Assembly (NCBI GenBank): GCA_002243285.1
Contig: CP022585.1
Coordinates: 1,148,001-1,212,000 of the forward strand
DNA from: Candidatus Fluviicola riflensis
GTDB lineage: Bacteria; Bacteroidota; Bacteroidia; Flavobacteriales_D; Crocinitomicaceae
Direction: 5' to 3'
DNA length: 64,000 nucleotides
Shown here in pieces: positions 9,749 through 20,341 of this stretch; within the stretch, counting starts at the first letter, position 1; each line of letters starts with the position of its first letter. The translations under genes and the position numbers were made by a program. A model generated the notes under the pieces. The model saw nothing but the letters and a program-made list of their open reading frames with translations, did not search any database and had not been told where the DNA came from.

Positions 9749-11122
9749 ATGGCTCAGAAACCGTCTATTCCGAAAGGAACACGTGATTTTTTACCGCAGG
9801 ATGTGGCGCGCAGAACGTATTTGTTCGATACGATCCGCTCGGTGTTTAAGTCCTACGGATTTGTGCCGATCGAAACTCCTTCGTTTGAATTGTCAAGTAC
9901 TTTGATGGGGAAATACGGAGAAGAAGGTGATCGTTTGATTTTCAGAATTCTGAACTCGGGCGATAAATTAAAAAATGCTGATCTGGAAGCATTGAATGAC
10001 GGAAATTTACCACGTTTCGCGAATTCGTTATCCGAAAAAGCCCTTCGTTATGATCTTACGGTACCTTTTGCCCGATTTGTGGTACAGCACCAGAATGAAT
10101 TGTCGTTTCCGTTCAAACGCTACCAGATTCAACCGGTTTGGCGCGCTGATCGTCCGCAAAATGGCCGTTTCCAGGAATTTTTCCAATGTGACGCCGATGT
10201 AGTGGGAAGCGACTCGCTGCTGTATGAGGTCGATTTTGTACAGATTTTTGACCAGGTGTTGACCAAATTGAATATTCCCGGATTTACGATTTTGATCAAC
10301 AACCGCAAGATTTTGTCGGGCATTGCCGAAGTTTCAGGTGAAGCCGATAAACTGATCGATATTACCGTTGCCATCGATAAACTCGATAAAATAGGCCAGG
10401 AAGGCGTTGAAAAAGAATTGCGCGAAAAAGGCGTTTCCGAAAAAGCAATTGCGATTATTTCACCGTTGTTTGCGCTTTCAGGAACCAATGAAGAACGGTT
10501 GGCTACAATGCGTTCGTTTTTGAAAGATTCAGAAATCGGTTTAAAAGGAATCGAAGAGCTGGAATTTGTATTGGAACAAACCAAAATCCTGGGCGTTGAG
10601 CGCGCAATTGTGGAATTCGACGTGACCCTGGCCCGCGGATTGAACTATTATACCGGCGCTATTTTCGAAGTGAAAGCACACGATTCCGGAATCGGAAGCA
10701 TTTGTGGCGGTGGCCGTTACGATGATTTGACGGGCGTTTTTGGCTTGAAGGATGTTTCCGGCGTGGGAATTTCGTTTGGTGCGGATCGTATTTACCTGGT
10801 GATGGAGAAATTTGACCTTTTCCCGAAAACAGCTGATGCCAGCCTGACATTATTGTTTGCCAATTTCGGCGATGAAGATGCGGCTTACTGCATGAAATTA
10901 TCGAAACAACTGCGTGCAAAAGGTGTTGATTGCGAAGTTTATCCGAGCAACGCCAAAATGCAGAAACAATTCAAATATGCTGATAACCGCAATGTTCAGT
11001 TTGTAGCCCTGATTGGGGAAAACGAACGGAATTCCGGACAATTACAGCTTAAAAACATGACCACGGGCGAACAACAGGCTTTGACCGAAGCCCAATTGAT
11101 GACCTTTTTCCAACAGCATTAA
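9749..11122 (+). CDS. hisS: Histidyl-tRNA synthetase
   Basis: A class II aminoacyl-tRNA synthetase that charges tRNA-His in the cytoplasm; 457 residues, a normal length. It starts [18 protein letters not shown], the usual HisRS N-terminus. Motif 2 is seen as [20 protein letters not shown] with FFQCDAD. The histidine-binding motif is [10 protein letters not shown] (usually LVRGLDYYT). A GGGRYDDL stretch follows, then a C-terminal anticodon-binding domain. The frame is open further upstream to 9683, but a promoter box at 9724-9731 and the family N-terminus fix the start at 9749. Only 3 nt separate its stop from hutH, so the two are co-transcribed. Confidence 0.97.
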   Translation: MAQKPSIPKGTRDFLPQDVARRTYLFDTIRSVFKSYGFVPIETPSFELSSTLMGKYGEEGDRLIFRILNSGDKLKNADLEALNDGNLPRFANSLSEKALRYDLTVPFARFVVQHQNELSFPFKRYQIQPVWRADRPQNGRFQEFFQCDADVVGSDSLLYEVDFVQIFDQVLTKLNIPGFTILINNRKILSGIAEVSGEADKLIDITVAIDKLDKIGQEGVEKELREKGVSEKAIAIISPLFALSGTNEERLATMRSFLKDSEIGLKGIEELEFVLEQTKILGVERAIVEFDVTLARGLNYYTGAIFEVKAHDSGIGSICGGGRYDDLTGVFGLKDVSGVGISFGADRIYLVMEKFDLFPKTADASLTLLFANFGDEDAAYCMKLSKQLRAKGVDCEVYPSNAKMQKQFKYADNRNVQFVALIGENERNSGQLQLKNMTTGEQQALTEAQLMTFFQQH

Positions 11123-11125
11123 TAT

Positions 11126-12628
11126 ATGAGCATTTTCACCATCAATAACAGTTGGGTTTCACTCGAAACAATCGACACTATTTTAGAGAACAACCAGCAA
11201 ATTGCCTTGTCGGAAGAAGCAAAAACGGCCATTTTGGCTTGTCGCACGTATTTGGATGAAGCAGTAGCGAAAAGTGATCGTTTGATTTACGGCATCAACA
11301 CCGGTTTCGGAAGTTTGTGCGATACCGCGATCAATAACGAAGATTTGGAAAAACTACAGCGCAACCTGGTGCTTTCACATGCGTGTGGAGCTGGTGAACG
11401 CGTTCCTGATCACATCGTGCGTCGCATGTTGTTGCTCAAAGTACTCGGTTTGTCACACGGTCATTCTGGTGTGCAGTTGGAAACCGTTGAACGTTTGATC
11501 TTCTTTTTCAACAACAATATTTTCCCGGTTGTTTTCCAGCAGGGAAGTTTGGGCGCTTCGGGCGATTTGGCTCCGCTGGCTCATTTGGTATTACCGTTAC
11601 TGAACGAAGGAACCGTCATGGTCGATGGCGTTGAAATCACTTCACCCGAACTCAACCAGCGCTTCGGTTTGAAACCGATTGCTTTGCGTTCGAAAGAAGG
11701 TTTGGCGTTGCTCAATGGAACGCAATTCATGAGCGCTTATGCCTCGTATGCCATTCAGCAGGGAAATCGTTTGCTGAACCAATTCAATCACATCGGCGCG
11801 CTTTCACTGGAAGCGTATGACGGACGCGTTGAACCGTTCGGCGTGCAGGTAAATGCGATTCGCAACCAGGTCGGACAAATAGCCGTAGCCGAAACATTCC
11901 GCAATTTATTAGCGGGAAGTGAAATTGCTGTACGTGAAAAAGCTCATGTACAGGATCCGTATTCGTTTCGCTGCATTCCGCAGGTACACGGTGCTTCGCA
12001 CGACACGCTCGCACATTGTGCTACGATTGTAGAACGCGAAGTGAATGCTGTGACCGATAATCCAACCGTTTTTCCAGACGACGACATCGTGGTTTCTGCC
12101 GGAAATTTCCACGGACAACCGCTGGCATTGGTCATGGACTTTTTAGCCATCGCCTTGGCAGAACTGGGAAGCATCAGCGAACGAAGAGTGTATAAATCCA
12201 TTTCCGGAACACGCGATTTGCCAGCCTTTTTGGTCGCTAATCCGGGTTTGAATTCAGGATTTATGATTACCCAATATACCTGCGCTTCGATTGTGAGCCA
12301 GAACAAACAACTGTGTTCACCGGCAAGTGTCGACACCATCGATTCGAGCAACGGGCAGGAAGATCACGTTTCCATGGGCGCCAATGCAGCTACCAAATTG
12401 TATCGCGTGATCGATAATTGTTTCACCATCCAGGGAATCGAATTGCTGCATGCCTGCCAGGGGTTGGAATTCCGCCGACCGTTAAAAACAAGCCCGAAAC
12501 TGGAAGGAATCGTTAGCGAGTTTCGCCAAAGCGTTCCGTTTGTTGAGGAAGATCGCTACCTTCACCCGCTCATTAGCGCAAGTACCCAATTTGCAAAAAA
12601 TCAATTATGGAAACATTTGAAGAAGTAG
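11126..12628 (+). CDS. hutH: Histidine ammonia-lyase
   Basis: HutH deaminates L-histidine to trans-urocanate, the first step of histidine breakdown. At 500 residues it has the usual length. The MIO cofactor triad Ala-Ser-Gly is at residues 144-146 in GSLGASGDLAPLAH. Other family signatures are YGINTGFG near residue 55, NGTQFM, and QDPYSFRCIPQVHG with SNGQEDHVSMG. It follows hisS after 3 nt, and its last 22 nt overlap the next gene. The rest of the histidine pathway (hutU, hutI) is not in the window. A tyrosine or phenylalanine ammonia-lyase is less likely given the high match to HutH signatures. Confidence 0.95.
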   Translation: MSIFTINNSWVSLETIDTILENNQQIALSEEAKTAILACRTYLDEAVAKSDRLIYGINTGFGSLCDTAINNEDLEKLQRNLVLSHACGAGERVPDHIVRRMLLLKVLGLSHGHSGVQLETVERLIFFFNNNIFPVVFQQGSLGASGDLAPLAHLVLPLLNEGTVMVDGVEITSPELNQRFGLKPIALRSKEGLALLNGTQFMSAYASYAIQQGNRLLNQFNHIGALSLEAYDGRVEPFGVQVNAIRNQVGQIAVAETFRNLLAGSEIAVREKAHVQDPYSFRCIPQVHGASHDTLAHCATIVEREVNAVTDNPTVFPDDDIVVSAGNFHGQPLALVMDFLAIALAELGSISERRVYKSISGTRDLPAFLVANPGLNSGFMITQYTCASIVSQNKQLCSPASVDTIDSSNGQEDHVSMGANAATKLYRVIDNCFTIQGIELLHACQGLEFRRPLKTSPKLEGIVSEFRQSVPFVEEDRYLHPLISASTQFAKNQLWKHLKK

Positions 12629-13113
12629 AACCGCAAAAAAAACGTCCGGTATTTTTGACCGTTTTGGGAATTCTGACGTTCATCAACTCAGGATTCGGGT
12701 TGCTTGGCGCATTGATGAGTTATTTGGCCGGTCCTGCCAGCAGTGATGAAATAGAAGATTACCTGGCGCTAAATATGAAAAACATCGAGCAAATTCGCGG
12801 CGAAGGAATGGACGGTTTTGCCGATACGATGGAAAAAATGATCAATTCTATCCAGTATAGCAATGATGCACACTTTCTTTCCACAACATTGAACCTCGCC
12901 ATTTCTGCCTTGGCTATTGCGGGAGTGATCATGATGTTCCGCGGCCAAAAAGCCGGGTTCCATTTATACATCATCGGTTGTTTGTTGCGTATCAGTTCGT
13001 TTTACTTTTACACACCTGCAGCTGAAGTTTCAGGAATGATGGTCGGGTATTTTACCTTTACTTCGTTGCTGTTTATCTTTATGTATTCGCGGAATCTGAA
13101 GTGGTTGAAATAA
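12607..13113 (+). CDS. Four-helix membrane protein of unknown function
   Basis: A 168-residue protein with an acidic/basic N-terminal tail (METFEEVEPQKKRP) and four predicted membrane helices: about residues 14-40, 93-114, 117-138 and 141-165. A polar loop of about 50 residues with many Met, Asp and Glu lies between helices 1 and 2. The ATG sits 22 nt inside the end of hutH, which suggests translational coupling. Because it follows hisS-hutH it might serve histidine or urocanate handling, but no transporter signature supports that; the family is not recognised. Confidence 0.8.
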   Translation: METFEEVEPQKKRPVFLTVLGILTFINSGFGLLGALMSYLAGPASSDEIEDYLALNMKNIEQIRGEGMDGFADTMEKMINSIQYSNDAHFLSTTLNLAISALAIAGVIMMFRGQKAGFHLYIIGCLLRISSFYFYTPAAEVSGMMVGYFTFTSLLFIFMYSRNLKWLK

Positions 13114-13129
13114 GTTAATTAAAGAAGTT

Positions 13130-13258
13130 GGATCCACTCCCTTGAGGGTGGACCGAGGAGGGTGGCCTTTCCCAATGTAAGAATTTTCATCTAGCCACCT
13201 CCCACTCACCAGCCATGGCTGCTTCTTCCCGTCCTCAAGGAGGGAAATGACTCACCTC
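13130..13258. repeat. GC-rich palindromic intergenic repeat (CTCCCT/AGGGAG type), copy 1
   Basis: The gap between convergent genes is filled by imperfect inverted words: CTCCCTTGAGGGTGGACC and GAGGAGGGTGGC on the left, GCCACCTCCCACTC and GTCCTCAAGGAGGGA on the right. The same vocabulary makes up 16091-16163, so it is a dispersed element that can fold into a long stem. Confidence 0.7.
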
Positions 13259-13259
13259 C

Positions 13260-14183
13260 TTAGAAAGAAAAGACTAACCGTATCCCTCCCCAACGATGAT
13301 TCAACACGCCATCAAACAAACGCGACTGGAATCGTAACCATGTTTCCATTGAAAAACGGCCCAACCGCAAACGAATTCCCGTTTCCTGTTCTGAAATGAT
13401 ACGCTCCAATTGGTTGGAAGCTATTTTGTATTCGCTTTTGGAACCGATCAACGATCCTTGTAACGTGGCGTCATAACCAACCAATCGAACAGCCGGTTTA
13501 AAGTAACAGCCCAATTCGAAGCGGTTTTTTACCATTCTCAGATTCAGTGTTCCGCCTGCCAGAAGCGAAGTGTTTCCGGTTCCGAGATTTCCCTGTGCGT
13601 TCAAATCAACATTCAGCCAGCGACGAATCGCCAGCAAACGATAATTCACATGTGTTCCGATGTCGATTAGCAATCCTGTATTCAACTGATGTTGCCAACC
13701 CAGAGGCAAAAAGTTATTGGTTGCTTTATGAATGCCGGTTTGTGTTTCTTTCCCTAAAGCTGCCGGACCAATCATTCCAACCGAAAATTGCCAGCCGAAA
13801 ATGCGGTGATTCGTCGTGTCAATTGTTTCAAAAACGCTGGTGAATCGTAAAGTTGCCGCATAAGGCCGGTCGTGATCCAGCAACGAATCCGATTGAATCG
13901 AAGTAGGAGTAAAGACTTGCTGATTTAATCCCAAACCGAGTCGTTTTTTGCCCGCCGGAACCTTGAAAAACAAGCGGTTCAAACGCGATTCCACTGAGAT
14001 GGAAGTCTTATAACCAAGCGCAATTCCCTGTGAATAATAACGATCTGTGTGTACAAACAAATCGTTTTCGTATTGAAGAAAGCAAGATTTCGAGGCCGTG
14101 TCGTTGATTTCGCTTGTGTGCCGGATGTACTGCCCCGCGACATGAAACTGAACAAAACAACAAACCGCCAGAAAGTATTTCAT
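13260..14183 (-). CDS. LpxR-like outer-membrane lipid A deacylase (DUF2219)
   Basis: A 307-residue protein with a signal peptide (to about Gln18) and the features of the LpxR family, outer-membrane beta-barrels that remove the 3'-acyloxyacyl chain of lipid A. The signature residues are present: Asn40-Asp41 in YENDLF, TDRYYSQG with Ser51, QVFTPTSIQ, DRPYAATL, and His152 in ETQTGIHKATN. These match the Asn/Asp, Ser and His described for Salmonella LpxR, so the enzyme is probably active. Alternating hydrophobic strands and a final Phe (LVFSF) fit a barrel. It stands alone, convergent with the hutH operon. Substrate specificity in a Bacteroidota lipid A is inference. Confidence 0.82.
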   Translation of the reverse strand: MKYFLAVCCFVQFHVAGQYIRHTSEINDTASKSCFLQYENDLFVHTDRYYSQGIALGYKTSISVESRLNRLFFKVPAGKKRLGLGLNQQVFTPTSIQSDSLLDHDRPYAATLRFTSVFETIDTTNHRIFGWQFSVGMIGPAALGKETQTGIHKATNNFLPLGWQHQLNTGLLIDIGTHVNYRLLAIRRWLNVDLNAQGNLGTGNTSLLAGGTLNLRMVKNRFELGCYFKPAVRLVGYDATLQGSLIGSKSEYKIASNQLERIISEQETGIRLRLGRFSMETWLRFQSRLFDGVLNHRWGGIRLVFSF

Positions 14184-14402
14184 AGTGAAATATACGATCT
14201 TCTAAAGAATTAGATTTTCTGATAGATTAAAAAGCATTCACCCTTTGCGAACTTTGCGAACTTTGCGGCTTTACGCTTCCGCTGAAGCTTTAGCGCAAGC
14301 GTTGCGTTGAATTTTGTATACTTGGTTATTGATTAATCCAAACATCCATTCATCCAACATCAAAAATCAACACATCCAACATCATTAATACAAACAATGT
14401 AA

Positions 14403-16067
<1,665 letters not shown>

Positions 16068-16090
16068 TTAATCTGTTGATGAATAAATGT

Positions 16091-16163
16091 CACCCTCCTC
16101 AATCCTCCCTCAAGGGAGGAGGCAGATCAAACTCCCTCTTTGGAGGGGGATTGAGGGGGAGGA
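16091..16163. repeat. GC-rich palindromic intergenic repeat, copy 2
   Basis: The left arm CCTCCTCAATCCTCCCTC is nearly complementary to the right arm GAGGGGGATTGAGGGGGAGG, with an inner palindrome CCTCCCTCAAGGGAGG. It shares its words with 13130-13258. It lies between the ABC-F gene and the FkbM methyltransferase gene, ending 27 nt before the latter's ATG. Confidence 0.75.
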
Positions 16164-16189
16164 CATCCTGATCAAAAACAGAGCTTCCC

Positions 16190-17077
16190 ATGAGTGTTCC
16201 GAACCGTTCATTTCTGCTTCGTCATAAACTCATCTCTATGTTGCGTGACATCGATGTGCGCGGATTTCGGCGCTTGTCGGTGGTGCTTCCAAAGTTGTTA
16301 TTACCCAATCCTGAAAAGGCAGGAAAACACGTGCTCAAAACCATTCATGGTGTTGAATTATTGATCGATCCGTCGGTTGACAAAGGCGTAGAATTATCTC
16401 TTTTTGAAACAGGAACCTACGAAAAAGGAACGATTCAGTTGTTGGGCGATTTCCTGAAACCCGGTTCCACGTTTATGGATGTTGGCGCAAACATCGGACT
16501 CATGTCAGTGATCGCTTCGCGCATCGTAGGCGAAAAAGGCCGTGTTTTAGCGGTAGAAGCTAATCCTAAAACGGTAGAAATATTGCGTCACAACGCGGCA
16601 CTCAATCACTGCGAAAACATCGATTTTTATCCTGTTGCCCTCGGTTCTGAAAACGGAACAGCTACGCTTTACGAAAACTGGGAAGTCAACAGAGGAGGCG
16701 CTTCGTTGCTTTCACAAGACGATTCCGAAGGAACAGAAGTCCCGTTATGGAAACTCGATGAACTCTTCGGCGATTTACAGATTGACATGATCAAAATGGA
16801 TGTAGAAGGTTTCGAACTCGAAGTACTCAAAGGCGGAATCAACCTGCTGAAAGCAAGTCTGCCAGTTCTCATCATCGAAGTTTCCGAGCAGCGCGAACAG
16901 GAAAAAGGCGTGAGCCCCAAAGAAATTTCCGACTTCGTAAAAACCATCGGAAACTATCAGCTTTTCAAGCAAAAAGGCACCAAAGAACGTCGTTCGAAGC
17001 TGGTTCCGATTCTTACGGATGATGATTTACCGAAGCACGATAATTTGGTGTGTGTTCCAATGAAACGACAATCTTGA
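16190..17077 (+). CDS. FkbM family SAM-dependent methyltransferase
   Basis: A 295-residue cytoplasmic methyltransferase of the FkbM family, which often O-methylates sugars or polyketide-like products. The SAM-binding glycine motif is seen as FMDVGANIGLMS near residues 98-109, with acidic VLAVEANP after it. The family-typical IDMIKMDVEGFELEVLKGG is at about 197-215. No glycosyltransferase or polysaccharide cluster surrounds it, so the substrate cannot be guessed. Its ATG is 27 nt downstream of a GC-rich palindrome. Confidence 0.88.
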   Translation: MSVPNRSFLLRHKLISMLRDIDVRGFRRLSVVLPKLLLPNPEKAGKHVLKTIHGVELLIDPSVDKGVELSLFETGTYEKGTIQLLGDFLKPGSTFMDVGANIGLMSVIASRIVGEKGRVLAVEANPKTVEILRHNAALNHCENIDFYPVALGSENGTATLYENWEVNRGGASLLSQDDSEGTEVPLWKLDELFGDLQIDMIKMDVEGFELEVLKGGINLLKASLPVLIIEVSEQREQEKGVSPKEISDFVKTIGNYQLFKQKGTKERRSKLVPILTDDDLPKHDNLVCVPMKRQS

Positions 17078-17126
17078 TAATTACGATGCTTCGAAACGAC
17101 TGAGGAACGAAGTCTGCCACAGCACC

Positions 17127-17156
17127 AATTCAACATTCATAATTCAACATTCATAA
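17127..17156. repeat. AATTCAACATTCAT tandem words
   Basis: AATTCAACATTCATA occurs twice in direct tandem here. The same word in both orientations makes up the gap at 38884-38971, so it is a dispersed short AT-rich repeat. Confidence 0.6.
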
Positions 17157-17160
17157 TTTT

Positions 17161-17203
17161 TATGACATTCTGTCATAAAACCTCCTTTGGCATAAACCTT
17201 GAC
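17161..17203 (+). promoter_or_regulatory. Candidate sigma-54 promoter with upstream inverted repeat, before htpG
   Basis: TTGGCATAAACCTTGAC at 17187-17203 fits the -24/-12 layout TTGGCAC-N5-TTGC in exact register; the only important miss is GA for GC at -12. Nine bases upstream lies a perfect 7-bp inverted repeat, TATGACATTCTGTCATA (17161-17177), which looks like a regulator site. No TAnnTTTG box is present. The assignment is by pattern only. Confidence 0.45.
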
Positions 17204-17229
17204 TATTCTAACCCAAATTTCAAAAAAGT

Positions 17230-19119
17230 ATGAAAACAGGACAAATTCATGTTTCTACGGAAAATATTTTTCCGATTATTAAAAAATTCTTGTATTCCGA
17301 CCATGAGATTTTCTTGCGCGAGTTGGTTTCCAATGCAGTCGATGCGTCCCAAAAACTCAAAGTGCTTTCTTCCCAGGGAGAATACAAAGGTGAACTGGGC
17401 GACTTGAAAGTGGAAGTTTTGCTCGACAAAGAAGCCAAAACACTCACTATTCGCGACAATGGAATCGGTATGACCGCCGAGGAAATTGACAAGTACATTA
17501 ACCAAATTGCTTTCTCGGGTGCCGAGGAATTCGTGAAACTATACGAAGGTAAAGAAGGCGCGGAAAGTATTATCGGACATTTCGGACTTGGTTTCTATTC
17601 TGCCTTTATGGTGGCCGAAAAAGTGCAGATCCGCACACTTTCCCGTCATGAAGGTGCACAAGCCGTGCAATGGGAAAGTAACGGTTCACCGGAATACACC
17701 ATTGAGGATATCGAAAAAGAAACGCGCGGTACGGATATCGTGTTATTCATCAACGAAGAATCGGTTGAATTCTTAGAAAAAAGCCGCATTCAGGGAATCC
17801 TTGACAAATACTGTAAATTCCTGCCAATTCCGGTGTTTTTCGGAATGAAAACGGAATACATCAATTCTCCGGAAGGTGAACAAGATGAAGAAGGTAAAGT
17901 AAAACGTGTTTCGGTTGATGTTCCGAACCAGGTAAACAATCCGGCTCCGGCCTGGACAAAAGCTCCGGTTGATTTGACCGACGAAGATTACAATGCGTTT
18001 TACCGCGAATTGTACCCGATGTCGTTTGAAGATCCGTTGTTCCATATTCATTTGAACGTTGATTATCCGTTTAACCTGACAGGAATCCTGTATTTCCCAC
18101 GTATCAAAGAAAATGTGGAAGTTCAACGCAACAAGATCAATCTATACTCGAATCAGGTATTTATTACCGACAGCGTTGCTGAGATCGTTCCTGAATTTTT
18201 GACCTTGTTACACGGTGTATTGGATTCACCGGATATTCCGCTGAACGTATCACGTTCGTACCTGCAAAGCGACGGCAACGTGAAAAAGATTTCGGCTCAT
18301 ATCACCAAAAAAGTAGCCGATAAACTGGCGGAAATGTTCAAAAAAGACCGTGCCGATTTTGAATCGAAATGGGATGATTTGAAGATTTTTGTAGAGTACG
18401 GAATGCTGTCGGATGACAAATTTGCAGAGAAAGCGAAATCGTTTGCGCTGATCAAAAATTCGGAAGGTAAATACTTTACTATCGAAGAATTCAAGGATCA
18501 GATTGCACCGCTTCAAACGGATAAAAACAATAAAATAGTTGCTTTGTACACGCATAGCGTTGAAGAACATTTCTCGTTCGTAAAACAAGCGAAAGACCGT
18601 GGCTACCAGGTCGCCATTATCGACGGTCCGCTTGCACCGCACTGGATTTCGAAAGTGGAACAATCGTTCGAAGATTTCAGCTTTTTACGGGTGGATGCTG
18701 ATACGTTAGACCAGTTGATCCAGAAAGAAGGTGAATTGCCTTCCAAACTGACGGAAGAACAGGAAGCGACTCTAAAACCATTGTTTGAAACAGCAGTTGA
18801 CGCGCGTAAATTCAAGATCGAATTCAAATCGATGAGCGAAACCGACGCACCGATTATCGTAACGCAACCCGAGTTTATCCGTCGTATGATGGAACAGCAA
18901 AAAATGGGTGGTGGCGGCTTCTTCGGAGCATTTCCTGAATCGTACAGCATGGTGGTAAATGCTAACCATTCCAAAGTAGGAATGTTGCTGGAAACTGCCG
19001 ATGCAGAAGAACAACAAACCAAAGTAAAACAGCTCACCGACCTTGCATTGTTATCGCAGGGAATGCTGAAAGGCGAAGAATTGAGCAACTTTATCGAACG
19101 CAGCATCGCGTTTATTTAA
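17230..19119 (+). CDS. htpG: Hsp90 family chaperone HtpG
   Basis: A 629-residue cytoplasmic ATP-dependent chaperone. The GHKL ATP site is evident from FLRELVSNAVDASQKL (near 33-50), IRDNGIGM, and IGHFGLGFYSAFMV. The middle domain has NVSRSYLQSD with the conserved Arg, and the C-terminal dimerisation domain is present, so the length is complete. The usual SNASDA reads SNAVDA. It ends in a strong hairpin terminator and is preceded by an unusual promoter region, suggesting heat or stress control. The DnaJ/TerB gene just downstream is also a chaperone-related protein. Confidence 0.97.
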   Translation: MKTGQIHVSTENIFPIIKKFLYSDHEIFLRELVSNAVDASQKLKVLSSQGEYKGELGDLKVEVLLDKEAKTLTIRDNGIGMTAEEIDKYINQIAFSGAEEFVKLYEGKEGAESIIGHFGLGFYSAFMVAEKVQIRTLSRHEGAQAVQWESNGSPEYTIEDIEKETRGTDIVLFINEESVEFLEKSRIQGILDKYCKFLPIPVFFGMKTEYINSPEGEQDEEGKVKRVSVDVPNQVNNPAPAWTKAPVDLTDEDYNAFYRELYPMSFEDPLFHIHLNVDYPFNLTGILYFPRIKENVEVQRNKINLYSNQVFITDSVAEIVPEFLTLLHGVLDSPDIPLNVSRSYLQSDGNVKKISAHITKKVADKLAEMFKKDRADFESKWDDLKIFVEYGMLSDDKFAEKAKSFALIKNSEGKYFTIEEFKDQIAPLQTDKNNKIVALYTHSVEEHFSFVKQAKDRGYQVAIIDGPLAPHWISKVEQSFEDFSFLRVDADTLDQLIQKEGELPSKLTEEQEATLKPLFETAVDARKFKIEFKSMSETDAPIIVTQPEFIRRMMEQQKMGGGGFFGAFPESYSMVVNANHSKVGMLLETADAEEQQTKVKQLTDLALLSQGMLKGEELSNFIERSIAFI

Positions 19120-19130
19120 TATTTTCGCAC

Positions 19131-19176
19131 ATTATCCCGTAGCGGCTGATAAATCTGCTACGGGATAATTTTATTT
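19131..19176 (+). terminator. Rho-independent terminator of htpG
   Basis: A perfect 13-bp stem (ATTATCCCGTAGC with its complement) and a 13-nt loop are followed by TTTTATTT. Confidence 0.85.
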
Positions 19177-19187
19177 GAACGTGTAGC

Positions 19188-19967
19188 GTGTATAGTATCA
19201 TTTTTGCAGTTTTAGGAATGTTGATCACCCGGGGAAGTATTCTCGCCGGGATCATTGGATTAATTGTAGGCGGCGCCATAGATCAGAGTGTGCGTATGCG
19301 CCGCGCCGGTGGACAAGGCCAGCGACGACAAGCAAACGGAGGACAATCATTCGAAGATATTTTTTCCTATTACCGCCAGCAAACACAGCGCTACGATTTC
19401 CCGACCCAATTATTGGTGTTGTCGGCTTACATCATGAAAAGCGATGGCAAAGTTGTAAAAGCCGAGCTTGATTTTGTAAAGACATTTCTCGCGGCTCAAT
19501 TCGGACCGCAATTCAATGTCAATCACCTGCAAACCCTTAAACGTTTCCTGGATTCACCTTCGTTACCCATTGAAGAAATCTGCAGCGATATCCGCATGCG
19601 CTCACAAGTGGAAATGCGTATTCAGTTGTTGCATTACCTGTTCGGGATCGCGCAGGCCGACGGCCAGGTTTCTGAAGCTGAGATCAACACACTGCAGCGA
19701 ATCGCCCATTTATTACAGGTTCCGCCAATGGATTTCCGTTCGGTGAAAGGCATGTTCAAGAAAAACCTTGAAGGCGATTATGAAGTTTTGGGAATCGACA
19801 AAACTGCCTCGGATGATGAGGTGAAAAAAGCCTATCGCCAGATGGCCGTTAGATATCATCCTGACAAAGTTGCCTCACTCGGTGAAGAATACCAGAAAGG
19901 GGCAAAAGAGAAATTTCAGAAAATCCAGGAAGCTTACGACAATATCAAAAAATCCAGGGGAATTTAA
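19188..19967 (+). CDS. Membrane-anchored TerB-DnaJ protein (DjlA-like co-chaperone)
   Basis: A 259-residue protein starting at GTG 19188. The N-terminal 34 residues form one glycine-rich membrane segment ([20 protein letters not shown]). A TerB-like helical domain follows (about 75-190), with [12 protein letters not shown] and [10 protein letters not shown] as its paired acidic motifs. The C-terminal J domain (about 196-258) has the HPD motif in VRYHPDKVA, which stimulates DnaK ATPase. This order matches DjlA-type co-chaperones. It begins 12 nt after the htpG terminator hairpin, so readthrough or an embedded promoter must drive it. Confidence 0.85.
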   Translation: MYSIIFAVLGMLITRGSILAGIIGLIVGGAIDQSVRMRRAGGQGQRRQANGGQSFEDIFSYYRQQTQRYDFPTQLLVLSAYIMKSDGKVVKAELDFVKTFLAAQFGPQFNVNHLQTLKRFLDSPSLPIEEICSDIRMRSQVEMRIQLLHYLFGIAQADGQVSEAEINTLQRIAHLLQVPPMDFRSVKGMFKKNLEGDYEVLGIDKTASDDEVKKAYRQMAVRYHPDKVASLGEEYQKGAKEKFQKIQEAYDNIKKSRGI

Positions 19968-20341
19968 ATTTTCGAAACCATTTATTCTTAAGGAAATCTA
20001 CCTCAAAGAATGGTTGAATAATTCACCGCAAAGGCGCAGAGATCGCAAAGGATTGGTTTATACGTGGCTGATTTTTTCCAACTCAATGTTTATTAGTTTA
20101 GTGTGTCAACTTGGCGTACTTCGCGCCTTTGCGTTGCATAAATCACAGCGTTGAATTTTGAACGAATAATAAATGGCTTGTTGAATTCATTCAATGGAAG
20201 GTGATGTTTGTTCGATGATTTTTATAGTTTGATCATTACTAAATCGTTCTTACTCATTGCGATAGACTAATCCACTTTTTTTTCGTCATTTTATTAGGTT
20301 ATTACTACTCAGACATACGTCTGCTTACTTAATGAAATGCG
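19968..20341. other. Intergenic region with inverted CTTTGCG repeat
   Basis: At 20029-20150 the words ttcaccgcaaaggcgcagag and cttcgcgcctttgcgttgc face each other about 90 bp apart, making a possible long stem of the dispersed CTTTGCG type. Near 20313 there is a short palindrome CAGACATACGTCTG. No gene or clean promoter box for the downstream 1501-residue protein is seen. Confidence 0.5.

Noticed and set aside
18603..19106. 167-codon minus-strand frame inside htpG
   Set aside because: It is antisense to a complete, highly conserved htpG.
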